Shown one piece after another: positions 55,290-64,000 of a DNA stretch of 64,000 bases (the stretch's first letter is position 1; every line of letters starts with the position of its first letter). A program made the position numbers and the translations under genes. The stretch is from positions 56,014 through 120,013 of the forward strand of contig NW_019174027.1 of NCBI RefSeq assembly GCF_001642475.1, read 5' to 3'. The notes beneath the pieces were generated by a model. It made no database searches. It was not told where the DNA came from and saw nothing but the letters and a program-made list of their open reading frames with translations. The stretch is from Fonsecaea monophora (taxonomy: Eukaryota; Ascomycota; Eurotiomycetes; Chaetothyriales; Herpotrichiellaceae).

Positions 55290-57755
55290 ATGAGTGGCAT
55301 GGACGACAACGAAGACGAGACCGATCTTTTCGACGACGATGATTTCGACAATCTATCGGAGTCCGCTTTACAGCAACTAGAATACCATGCCATCCTATCG
55401 ACCCAGAGAACGCAAGCATCCAAACATGTCCCTCTCACTGCGCACCGGTCCACAAATTTGTCGCAGTCGAAGATTCAACCTCTTGCACAATCCAATGCTC
55501 GGTTCCCGTGTGCGCATCCAGCTATTCAGAGATATGCGACCGAGGACGATGATAGCTTTGAGCTGGTTGGAGAAGAGGGCGTGCCCACCCCAGTAGAATA
55601 TCAAGATTCTTATCCTATACGTCGAAATCAACTCAGCGAGACTGCTCAGAGAGCACAATTCCGCCAACAACGGTATGGCCAAACCCATGGTGCTGTCCCC
55701 CGTCCACCGGTCGACGAGGCGGACGATGGACATCAGAGAGTTTCATTCGAGGCAGCTTCAGCACATGGTCTCAATCATGGGGCTGCAACAAGACTGGACG
55801 AAATGTCGTTGGACACTCCGTCGCGACAAACCGGCACGGCTGCTCGTGATACTTCCCACAGCCGTGTCGATGAACTGCTCCGAGAACGGGAAGAACTTGC
55901 TCGGGAGTTACAAGCTGTCAGAGACACAGTCTCCATGCAAAAGGGTGAGATATCTATCATTCGAGCGAACTTTGAGAAAGAAAGCAAAGTCTACGACCGA
56001 CAAATTGGCGCTCTGAAAAAGTCAATGGAAGAAGAATCTGCAAAACATACTGCTGCCCTCAACGCTTTGACTGAAAAGAATCATAATATTACCACTCAAT
56101 TCCAGTTCCTCAAGCAAGAACACAATCAAGGCCTTCAGGAGACCAAGACCCTCAGGCAACGTTTGAAGGATAAACAGGCGGAGAGGGATGCAGACCTTAC
56201 GACAACTCCCAAGCGCGGCGTCGCGAGCTCTCTCAGGGACGGTTTCAATGATGATGATATTATGCTCATGTCGCCTTCGAAATCTGCGGGACGTTCCAAG
56301 CCGCCGACACCAACGGCAGCAGGCAAGCGAAAGCGAAAACCTGACCGGCCAAGTCCTGTGAAGCCGCTTGTTTTGAGGCCTAGCAGCACTGCGAGCCAAA
56401 ATGAGATGCCGCCTCCGCCGCATCCGTTGCAATCTATAGAGCCCATTATCCCCATTGTACGGAAAGACAAACAAGCGGAACACAACCTCAAGTTCCTGCA
56501 ATCTATCATCGAGTATCGCCTCACCAGCTCTAAGGAGCCAGTCTTCGAGGCTTTGCTCAAATTCGCCTTTCCCTCGGACCCGTCCAAAACATTCTCAGGG
56601 ACTTTATGGGAGGGTATTGCTCAGCTCGGGGGGAAACGCTTCACCGCCGACTTGCTTCAACTCTTGCTAGATATGTGGTCCAAGTCATTGAAAGAACAAT
56701 ACTATAGCCCGATTGCCACCTTACGAGAGATGGCAAGCCAGATCATCGATCTCGATATGCTCCTTATCGACTCGGGCATTATTACTGCCATGATCCCAGT
56801 CCTGAAGTCCACCATCACGATCAATGCCGAGAAACGCTTTCAACACTCACCAGTGAATCACACGACATATGGTAAGATCCGCCAGACGCCTCAATCGGTT
56901 CTAAACCCTGAGGTTGATGGGACGAGCTGCTTGGAGCTCATGCTCACAGTCGCCTACGCTGTGTCAGACGATCCAGACCTGATTGCTCTTTTGTGGCGTC
57001 TTGTGGACCACGAATTCATCCTGATGATGCTTAACGCCTGGCAGCCAATATCTGATATAGCACTCATGCTGCGACTACTTGCCACAAGCATCCTCCCTTC
57101 CACATTCGGCAGCATCTGTGTCGATGGCCCGCAATCAAAGGTCGAACACTGGTTGATGAGTCGAATCTGTTCTCTCCTTAGAGAAACGCCCAATGTCGAT
57201 GAAGGTGTTGCTAGGTACACGGCCCAGGATTTCTGCCAACTACGGATCGAAGCCATGGACCTCCTCATTAAAATAGGAATAACGTCGTCTCCACATCCGC
57301 ATGATGATCCCTCCCATCACGGCAGCCTTCTTATCGCAAATGACACGAATGCCATCGCGCGCATTGTCCGCAGCTTGTACGACCAAGTCTCGGCAATGTA
57401 CTCGCTCCATCCAACTACGCACACTTTGTACGCCTCTCTGATCAATAAAACCGTTTTCCTTCTCTATCACCTTTTGCAGCTCCACGGCTCCGCCATCCAA
57501 CTGCCAGAAAAGCTGTCGGTAATCAATGGTGGGGTGCATAGACACCGGGTGGTGCTCACACGACTCGCTTTCTCTGAGGGGTTCGTGGTGGATAAATATA
57601 TCAGCGACGAGACGGTCGCCATGGCCACGCAGATGTTGGAGGAGAGCGTGACGCCGGATGAAGCGGATGAGCTTTTGAAGTGCTTCCCAGGATTCAATGG
57701 GAGGGGAGCCGTCAGAGACGAAGACGAGCAGATGTCGCTGTGGCTGGACACCTGA
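55290..57755 (+). CDS. RAD26: ATRIP/Rad26/UvsD-type checkpoint protein
   Basis: 821 aa, intronless. The acidic N-terminus MSGMDDNEDETDLFDDDDF then NLSESALQQLEYHAI resembles the RPA-binding start of ATRIP/Rad26. A coiled coil spans about residues 189-300 (LREREELARELQAVRDTV, FEKESKVYDRQIGALKKS). A basic linker follows with KRKRKPDRP as a nuclear signal. The C-terminal half (from about residue 380) is helical and matches the Rad26-like fungal repeat region (KQAEHNLKFLQSIIEYRLT, FTADLLQLLLDMWSKSLKE). Family knowledge: partner of ATR (Rad3/UvsB/Mec1), bringing the kinase to RPA-coated single-stranded DNA after damage. Convergent with DLT1. Confidence 0.88.
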   Translation: MSGMDDNEDETDLFDDDDFDNLSESALQQLEYHAILSTQRTQASKHVPLTAHRSTNLSQSKIQPLAQSNARFPCAHPAIQRYATEDDDSFELVGEEGVPTPVEYQDSYPIRRNQLSETAQRAQFRQQRYGQTHGAVPRPPVDEADDGHQRVSFEAASAHGLNHGAATRLDEMSLDTPSRQTGTAARDTSHSRVDELLREREELARELQAVRDTVSMQKGEISIIRANFEKESKVYDRQIGALKKSMEEESAKHTAALNALTEKNHNITTQFQFLKQEHNQGLQETKTLRQRLKDKQAERDADLTTTPKRGVASSLRDGFNDDDIMLMSPSKSAGRSKPPTPTAAGKRKRKPDRPSPVKPLVLRPSSTASQNEMPPPPHPLQSIEPIIPIVRKDKQAEHNLKFLQSIIEYRLTSSKEPVFEALLKFAFPSDPSKTFSGTLWEGIAQLGGKRFTADLLQLLLDMWSKSLKEQYYSPIATLREMASQIIDLDMLLIDSGIITAMIPVLKSTITINAEKRFQHSPVNHTTYGKIRQTPQSVLNPEVDGTSCLELMLTVAYAVSDDPDLIALLWRLVDHEFILMMLNAWQPISDIALMLRLLATSILPSTFGSICVDGPQSKVEHWLMSRICSLLRETPNVDEGVARYTAQDFCQLRIEAMDLLIKIGITSSPHPHDDPSHHGSLLIANDTNAIARIVRSLYDQVSAMYSLHPTTHTLYASLINKTVFLLYHLLQLHGSAIQLPEKLSVINGGVHRHRVVLTRLAFSEGFVVDKYISDETVAMATQMLEESVTPDEADELLKCFPGFNGRGAVRDEDEQMSLWLDT

Positions 57756-58442
57756 GTTATGTCTACCTATGTCTTTTAAATACCATTATGCGAGCTTTGT
57801 CTGGTCCTGGATAGATACGGGCTGGATATGGATATGCTCCAACGAGTACCAGTGTGTGATTTAACAATCAATAATTTCGCGATTCTCTCACTTTGAGGAA
57901 TCCACCACGGTATCCGTCACTTCCTGTCCATGTCCTTTTTCTTCGACCCATTCGGTATTGCGACGATTCTTCTCTCGATCTATCTATCTACTTACCTATG
58001 TATCTATTTCCCGAGAATCATCGTCGCCCCCTTTTCCACTCAGAAATGTCGATCGATGCATTTCTATCTATCACTATTCGTTTTCGACAGTAGCTGAGAA
58101 GGTGAGTCGAGTCGAGCCGAGTTGAAGGTCCTGTGTGAGGAAAGTGATTTCTAAAGTGTACTAAGAGTGTAGAGGGACAGTTGACTTCATCGTCAATCAA
58201 TCGTCAAGGGCACCGCTGTAGCAGCAGCAGGGGTAAAGACTGTTGATTACCTTTTACATATATATACATTACATCTATATCTAGCTTTTGTTCATGTCTG
58301 TCCAAAAAAAGGGCCCTGTCCAACTACATGCAAACTGGGTAACAGATCCGTTGTTACCCTCGGGGACCGTGCATTCCAGATCATTAAATCGTTATGTTCG
58401 AGTGACATACTAGCGAACCTCGATCTTGTTTCGCCTCGGTGG
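57756..58442. other. Convergent intergenic region
   Basis: About 690 nt with the 3' ends of the ATRIP-like gene and DLT1. It contains CTATCTATCTAC low-complexity near 57980-58000 and ATATATACAT near 58257. No gene is seen. Confidence 0.5.
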
Positions 58443-59921
58443 CTACCGCCCTGTGGGGAGCTCGATTCGATACGGTAGTCCATGCGGAGCGTCGCCGTCT
58501 TCCCCTTGCGCGGTAAGTCGGATAACGGGAAACCCGTTCCCGCTTCTATTGCTTCTCCTCGACGTCCTGGAAGACTGTCGAGTCAGATCGTGACGTACGA
58601 CAGACCCAGTGTTCGATTGCCCAGAGTCGGCTCTTGAAATATCAGAATGCGAGCTCATTCGTGACACCGCGGAAAACATCCTTGAGCTCGACCCTGTCGT
58701 TGAAGGACCAGGTCTCTGTCTCGAGCGAGAACGTGAAGTTCGGCTAGGTTCGGCGCTAAAAGATTGCGAATTATCCGTGTCCTGATGTCTCTCAACATGT
58801 TGGTCGTCTGCTCCGGTACCCGATTCTGGCAATGTGTGGTCCTCGAGATGGTGGTGGTCTTGTTCAGTGGAAGTGAGGGAAGGGGCTGAGTCTTCCGAGA
58901 TACGGCGTGGCGGAAGTTTGTGGTGGCGTACGGAGCCGGAAGCTGAGTAGGTGGACGGAATGGATGAGGTTTCTGCTTGTTGACGAGAACGATAGGATGG
59001 CTTCCGATGGATTAAGCTGGAAGTTTCAAATTGAGAAGACTGGTCAGAGCCGTCCTCGAGATCGAGCAGCTCAACATCAACCGGGTTCATATTGCGGAGT
59101 AACTCGGCAAACATGCGCATCAAGCTTTGGAAATCTTCATCGCTTAATGGTTCGGAGGAAAACCGGGCGCGTTCGTATGCCGCGAGAAACGCCACCGTTA
59201 GAGAGTTATCCAGTACGACGCCAATATTGATAAGATACTGGAGGTAAGCTCTCATACCCATGTTTCCACTCCGGGCGAGCTGATCAATGACTCGCGGATC
59301 AGGCATTGGCGTGCCATCTGGATCGGGCCGGGCGTGCGGGTCGATGGGAGCGAGGCTGACGGCTTTGGCTTCGATCAGGTCAATCAACTCGTCCACGACG
59401 GTGCAATATTCGAGTCCTGGCAACTCCTGGGAAGCTGGTGATGACCAGCCAGGGTGCGCCACTTTCCCCCAACTCGGCTCAGCATCGCGGTCTGTATCGG
59501 GCTGCGTGTTTGTTAAAGCGAGCATCCTCGTCCCGATATTAATGGTGTCATGTTCAATCCTCCGACTCCTCGGTCGGGCTTGATATGCAATCACCGCACT
59601 CTTCTCCAGACATTCCTGAATAAGCCTATGCACTCGTCGTCCCGGTAAGTCCTCCTTTTCAATGGGCATATATGTTTTCGGAATGTCCTTAAGCACCGAA
59701 CGATTTGTGTACAGCCGCGAAGCATAGATCAGGATGGCCAATAGAGCCGTAACAACATAGTCGCCGGCAATGAGGAAGATGTCGATTAGACGCCGGCGCT
59801 TATAGGACTCATACAGCGTATCGGCGGGGGTGACAGCAACGACAACAATGAGAATTAGGAAGACGGCGGTGAACGAGGTGCTGTAGAAGATGCGGAAGAT
59901 GACCTGGCGCGCTTGTGCCAT
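58443..59921 (-). CDS. DLT1: DLT1-like membrane protein (defect at low temperature)
   Basis: 492 aa, intronless. Two TM segments sit near the N-terminus: about residues 14-31 (STSFTAVFLILIVVVAVTP) and 48-67 (AGDYVVTALLAILIYASRLY). Conserved Dlt1 blocks follow: SVLKDIPKTYMPIEKEDLPG, RRVHRLIQECLEKSAVIAYQ and HPGWSSPASQELPGLEYCTV, then GNMGMRAYLQYLINIGVVLD. The C-terminal 180 residues are disordered, Ser/Arg-rich. Family knowledge: Dlt1 was named for a cold-sensitive phenotype in yeast; its molecular role is not known. The length is typical of filamentous-fungal members. It is divergent from the DUF1993 gene. Confidence 0.92.
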   Translation of the reverse strand: MAQARQVIFRIFYSTSFTAVFLILIVVVAVTPADTLYESYKRRRLIDIFLIAGDYVVTALLAILIYASRLYTNRSVLKDIPKTYMPIEKEDLPGRRVHRLIQECLEKSAVIAYQARPRSRRIEHDTINIGTRMLALTNTQPDTDRDAEPSWGKVAHPGWSSPASQELPGLEYCTVVDELIDLIEAKAVSLAPIDPHARPDPDGTPMPDPRVIDQLARSGNMGMRAYLQYLINIGVVLDNSLTVAFLAAYERARFSSEPLSDEDFQSLMRMFAELLRNMNPVDVELLDLEDGSDQSSQFETSSLIHRKPSYRSRQQAETSSIPSTYSASGSVRHHKLPPRRISEDSAPSLTSTEQDHHHLEDHTLPESGTGADDQHVERHQDTDNSQSFSAEPSRTSRSRSRQRPGPSTTGSSSRMFSAVSRMSSHSDISRADSGQSNTGSVVRHDLTRQSSRTSRRSNRSGNGFPVIRLTAQGEDGDAPHGLPYRIELPTGR

Positions 59922-60710
59922 CTCTGCGGTCGTGGTAGCGTAGGTGAGTGCGTTATGATCATGGTGCTTCTATTACGAACATGGAACCAGTAATCGTCTC
60001 ATACTGAGGTAGAGAATAGGTGGTGATAGACGTGATGGTGGAATATACAGAGTGACTGCGTCTAAAGGGCTGATGGACTCAAGCGAGCAGCGAGTCAGGC
60101 TGACCACGGCTTCCCGGCTAAACACCGGCTTATCATCAGACACTGACGAATGACGCCATCAACGCCATCGACTGATAACGACCAGGCTTCCCCAGGAAAG
60201 ACTAAAGACCCTCGAGTGAGACGTGTTGCCACTGATCCTGCCTCTCGCAGCCTTGTCATATCATAGCCTGATCTTCAACATCAAAGGCCATTCACACATA
60301 GGCAGACGAGGCAGCTTCATTGAAACATAGCCGCGGCAATGTTGCCTCGTTCTCATTTGCTCGGAGGAATGTATGCTCCGTGAGCAGGATCGATTTGTCT
60401 GGTGCGGCCACTGCGACCAATAAACGGTGGAAATGGCTGCAACATACGCCTGATGGTCCAAATGTTTAGATGGAAAAAGTCCCCCAAGTTTGGGAAAGAG
60501 CACTGGAAGGTTGGTGCGGCTGACAAATCAACGTCTGATTAGGCGCAGTTTCAAGCCCTTGATGGAGCAGGAAATACACGAGTGAGACCTACATATTTAA
60601 ACACGTCGCAGCACAGTAGGAAACCAGCGGTATCTCCATCTGCAGAACAGTCTCTTAAAAGGTCAGCCAAGCCAACCGGGCACACCTCCCTCTCCCTGAC
60701 CTCGAACACC
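59922..60710. other. Divergent promoter, DLT1 and DUF1993 gene
   Basis: About 790 nt. The DUF1993 frame is open upstream to 60582 but with no conserved content there. No other gene is seen. Confidence 0.5.
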
Positions 60711-61211
60711 ATGGCGCCACTCAACCTCTACGATACCACCGTCGTGGCCATGATCCGCACGCTTCGCAATCTCTCCAGCCTCCTCAAGAAAGGAGAGGCC
60801 TTTGCCGATTCCAAAGGTATCCCGCACTCGGAGCTCCTCGAAGCTCGCATAGCTCCGGACATGCACATGCTCCCCTTCCAAATCCAGACATGTTCCAATA
60901 CCGCCAAATTCGTCGCCGTGCGCGTCGCTGGTGTGCAGAACGTGCCGTGGGAAGACAACGAGAAGACCTTTGACGAATTGCAAGCTCGGATCACCAAGAC
61001 CATTGACTTCCTTGAAGCGGTCAAGCGGGAGGATTTTGAGGGCAAGGAAGCGGGTCACGAGATCGAGCTCCAGGGCAAGAAGCTTGATGGGCTAACGTAC
61101 GTCAATGCATTTGCCGTGCCGAATTTCTACTTCCATGCTGTTACGGCCTATGATATCTTGAGGATGAAAGGAGTTGGCATTGGGAAGAAAGATTGGCTGG
61201 GCGCTAATTGA
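60711..61211 (+). CDS. DUF1993 family protein
   Basis: 166 aa, intronless, start MAPLNLYDTTVVAMIRTLRN. Features of DUF1993 are visible: LLKKGEAFADSKGIPHSELL, EARIAPDMHMLPFQIQTCSN, WEDNEKTFDELQARITKTI and the C-terminal FAVPNFYFHAVTAYDILR. Family knowledge: a DinB-like helical fold of unknown function found in bacteria and fungi; a metal site has been suggested. Here several His are seen (HSELL, HML, FHAV). The ATG has a good context (AACACCATGG). It is followed by about 1.8 kb without a gene. The patchy distribution of the family allows bacterial ancestry, which is inference. Confidence 0.9.
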   Translation: MAPLNLYDTTVVAMIRTLRNLSSLLKKGEAFADSKGIPHSELLEARIAPDMHMLPFQIQTCSNTAKFVAVRVAGVQNVPWEDNEKTFDELQARITKTIDFLEAVKREDFEGKEAGHEIELQGKKLDGLTYVNAFAVPNFYFHAVTAYDILRMKGVGIGKKDWLGAN

Positions 61212-63036
61212 AGAGTTGAACCGGCGGAGGAGGTGGGCAGACATGTGCTAGGCGCAGTTTGATTTTGCATGTTGTGAGAAATGGCTTTCTACACCGGGCA
61301 CAATTGAGATGTGGACTGGCTGTGCTTGTCTCGGGCTCAACCTCCCTAGGAAGCTAAGAAGAGATGTCAACATAGATCTCTAAAAGGAAGACCAATTCAC
61401 GATCAATCACATTTGGTATTTTCATTGCTGTGCAACTGTCTCACGCGTCTCCCCCATTCGGTCCTGCCCCCGTTCGGTCTTGCCTTCACACAATGACTAG
61501 ATAACACGCTTCCAGGGACACAGGTGTAGAATCGCAGTCGGTCGCTCGAGGTTGCTCTACAACCAGCGAACATCATGCATCGGTTCTGCAAAAACCTGGC
61601 CCCATTGTGGGTTAGGGTTGATTGCATTGGTGCTGTTCTCTATTCCTACGAGAATTCCGAACTCATGTATCATGAAAGGCTTGATCACATGAATCTTGTC
61701 ACCTGGAAAGGCTTGATCACATGAATCTTGTCACCTGACAAGGCTGAAATCTCCGCTTTAATATAGAGGTAAGGCTTGGCGCAGCGGGAGGCGTTTCTTT
61801 AGGAAGCTGAAATAATTAGCAGTTGTACAAATATGGATTTCTCGGCTGGACTGTCCCACACCCTCGGGGGGACCGAAGACGCCCATTTATTTTCTCGTTA
61901 CTTCCAAGTTCTCATTGGTGTGCATTGAGTTCGGTCCGCTGCCCATGGGAAGACATGTTGGCCTTTATTTTCCACCCCTTTCGAAACAAGCAGCATCATG
62001 TTCATTGTGAAGAGGTCCAAAGCAGAGCAAACTTCCTGGTACATTGAGAAGCATCGAGGGTTTACGAAGAATGGACCACGAAGATTCTTCCCGAGAGCCC
62101 TCGCACCACTGAACAACGCGTCAGAATTCTCAGAAAAGCTGGCATCAGATACCCCCCTCAAGCCACGAAGTCTCGGCGGATTGCGACCAGCAAACTTACC
62201 TAGAAACAGTAAACAGAGCCTAGATCACTGCCTGATTCGGTCGACGAGACGTTCAGCACATCCACAAAAGGTCGAACGGAAGCATCCAATCTTGCGAAGC
62301 GAGTCGGGTCAATGAGCCGAATCTGGGCCAGGAGCCAGGACAATTTACCCCACGTGGCGTTTTTAGCCCCTGAACGGTTCCTGAATTGATTGTCGCCCAA
62401 GCCTCGACCATGGGTTTTTTGCGTTCAACGATGCCCGTTACGGAGAGACATTTTACATTTACCCACTTCTTCACCAAGAAGCACGTCAGATGAGCATGTA
62501 CCGAGTTCATCTTTGCCCATCATGGGAAGAAGGAGATTGTGTCTGACCTCGCTCAAACAATGGCATGATGGCGCGCAACACGGGTGGGGGCCGGTGGTTG
62601 ACCCTACCGTTCATCCATCTCGTATACTCGCACAGATGTTCTGGCAAAGTTCCTCGAGCTGGCCACCTTTGCGCCAGGCCTCGAGGCATGTAGGATCCGA
62701 GTTCTATCTTCAGCCACAAGGTTGAGTTCCAGCCGTAACAGCCATGGCTGTACTTGTACTCGGAGTGAGGCGATACTGGAGCTCTTGATGCTACCTAGGT
62801 ATCGGCACTGGGCAGGCGAGCGCCATCACAATGCTCGCAAGATCGGATTGGTTACAGGCCACAATTCGCCATGCCGAGACCAGACACGAGTGGATCAGAG
62901 TCTAAACAAATCCTGTCCTCGATAAATCCATCAAGACTCTGAACGTTCGCTGCTTCCTAGGAACTACCGTCTTTCTTCTGTTGGCATCGCGTCTCTGACG
63001 GTCTGTCTGGCGTCCATTCTTTTTCCAATTGCAAGA
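61212..63036. other. 1.8-kb gene-free region with a 32-bp tandem duplication
   Basis: No supported gene. It contains the 32-bp duplication at 61674-61737 and GTACCGAGTTC/GTACTTGTACTCGG elements near 62498 and 62750. It should hold the promoter of the mucin-like gene. Confidence 0.5.
61674..61737. repeat. 32-bp perfect tandem duplication
   Basis: Two identical, directly adjacent 32-nt copies (61674-61705 and 61706-61737), each starting GAAAGGCTTGATCACATGAA and ending TCACCTG. A recent slippage or unequal-exchange duplication is the simplest reading. Confidence 0.95.
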
Positions 63037-64000
63037 ATGCTTGCACACGTTCGTTACCTGCTTCCTCTGCTTCTCTTTGGTCCAGGATCTGCCCAGGCAT
63101 GGAGCAGCTGGGCTGATCCTGAGACCACAGTGACCAAGGTCGTGACGTCCGTTCATTACATTTGCCCTTGCGATACCTCTAAGGACTGGTCCGAATGGAC
63201 GACTCGGCCTTCAGCACCAGTCTCGCGAAGCCTGACCCACGAAGGGGGCACGTCCTCGCATCCTCATACCTGGGAACCATGGCGAAGCTCGACAGCCAAG
63301 GGTGATGAGAGTGCCTCTAGTACGAGGGGAGCCTGGACTGGCTCAACAAAGGGTTCGACAAGGACAAACTCTCGCAGCAGCCATGACCATCCCGTGTACA
63401 CATCTGTGAGTTGTATTCAGCACAGGACAAAATTTGCGTCTTTGAGGACTGGCCTTCCTAACAACACTTTACTGTAGCCTCACACCTATACCTCAACATC
63501 TTCTTATAGCACGACGACAACGACAAGTGCACGATCGTCAGAAAGCCCTGCCACCATCTCACAGACGTCAAGCACGACCAGTGTAAGTGTTGAAGAAACC
63601 AAGGGGATCGATACAGACGTCTAACTACTCTACAGAGTACCACGACTCCAAATACAAGCTCCACCAGTAGCTCGTCCACAGGCTCTCCGACCATATCTCC
63701 AACTATCTCTTCGACCAGCTCTTCGACCACTTCATCCGTCACCTCTTCGACCACTTCTCCTACTACCACTTCGTCCTCGACTACTACCTCCACGGAAACC
63801 TCCACGACAACTACAACGACGCCATCTACTACAACTACAACTACGTTAACTACGCTGTCAACGTCCACAACCACCACCACCACCACGACTACCACGACGA
63901 CGACAACGACAACAACAACAACCACGACCCCAACCGCTACAACGTCAGCCACTACAACCACGACTACCTCGACAACCACCACCACCACCACCACCACCAC
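63037..64000 (+). CDS. Secreted Ser/Thr-rich mucin-like protein, 3'-truncated by the window
   Basis: Partial gene: exons 63037-63405, 63478-63582, 63636-64000 and beyond. Introns are 72 and 53 nt, GT-AG, both in phase 0. The N-terminus is a signal peptide: MLAHVRYLLPLLLFGPGSAQA, cleaved probably before WSSWADP. A short conserved-looking segment follows (TTVTKVVTSVHYICPCDTSK, with a CPC motif), then a Ser/Arg/Gly-rich stretch. From exon 3 the sequence is almost only Thr and Ser, ending in a long run of Thr codons (ACC/ACA/ACG). Such regions are heavily O-mannosylated in fungal wall adhesins and GPI proteins. The C-terminus, including any GPI signal, lies outside the window. The function is unknown. 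Confidence 0.78.

Noticed and set aside
1..64000. Search by eye for tRNA genes, transposon ends, CRISPR arrays and bacterial-type operons
   Set aside because: No B-box-bearing cloverleaf, transposase or reverse-transcriptase motif, long terminal repeat or spaced repeat array was seen. A covariance-model search would be decisive for RNAs.

Overview
This window is nuclear DNA from a filamentous ascomycete (Pezizomycotina). The evidence is short 47-165 nt introns with GTRNGT donors and CTRAC branch points, a Clr5-domain protein, a cAMP-receptor-like GPCR, a MetR/Cys-3 type bZIP, a fungal Zn2Cys6 regulator, and CRM1, YPI1, CHL4, CTF8, LSM4 and DLT1 proteins of filamentous-fungal type. A eurotiomycete (possibly a black-yeast relative) fits the general look of the proteins, but I cannot prove the class from sequence alone. 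I recognise no tRNA, rRNA, transposon, CRISPR array or prokaryotic operon.

Layout. 0.5-8 kb: an unrecognised protein (-), the Ctf8 sister-chromatid cohesion subunit (+), a GH32 fructan/sucrose enzyme (+) and V-ATPase subunit B with five exons (+). 8.8-18.4 kb, all on the minus strand: an SLC43/FMP42-like transporter, an unusual carboxymuconolactone-decarboxylase-like/alpha-beta-hydrolase fusion, a Clr5-domain protein with a 22-G tract in its intron, and a cAMP-receptor-like GPCR with 3.3 kb of empty upstream DNA. 21.7-29.4 kb, minus strand: the PP1 regulator YPI1, exportin CRM1 and a MetR-like bZIP. 31-32.3 kb: the kinetochore protein CHL4/CENP-N (+). 34.1-39.4 kb: a small accessory-looking group of a divergent SDR (+), a Gal4-type Zn2Cys6 regulator (-) and a medium-chain dehydrogenase (-). 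39.9-48.4 kb: cyclase-associated protein (+), a metallophosphoesterase (+), a probable mitochondrial protein (-) and an alpha/beta hydrolase (+). 49-60 kb: a signal-peptide plus single-TM surface protein (-), LSM4 (+), CDP-DAG synthase (-), an ATRIP/Rad26 checkpoint protein (+) and DLT1 (-). 60.7-64 kb: a DUF1993 protein (+) and a secreted Ser/Thr-rich mucin-like protein (+) that runs off the window end.

Most genes are housekeeping genes and are not obviously linked in function. The only stretch that reads like a functional unit is 34.1-39.4 kb, two oxidoreductases around a pathway-type regulator. I rebuilt gene models across introns by hand; in every multi-exon model the exon lengths sum to a whole number of codons and the splice sites are GT-AG. 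I did not find a clearly new biological system. The items most worth a second look are the CMD-hydrolase fusion, the SDR without a catalytic tyrosine beside the Zn2Cys6 regulator, the single-TM surface protein, and a short GTACTCGGTA-type element scattered through the intergenic DNA.
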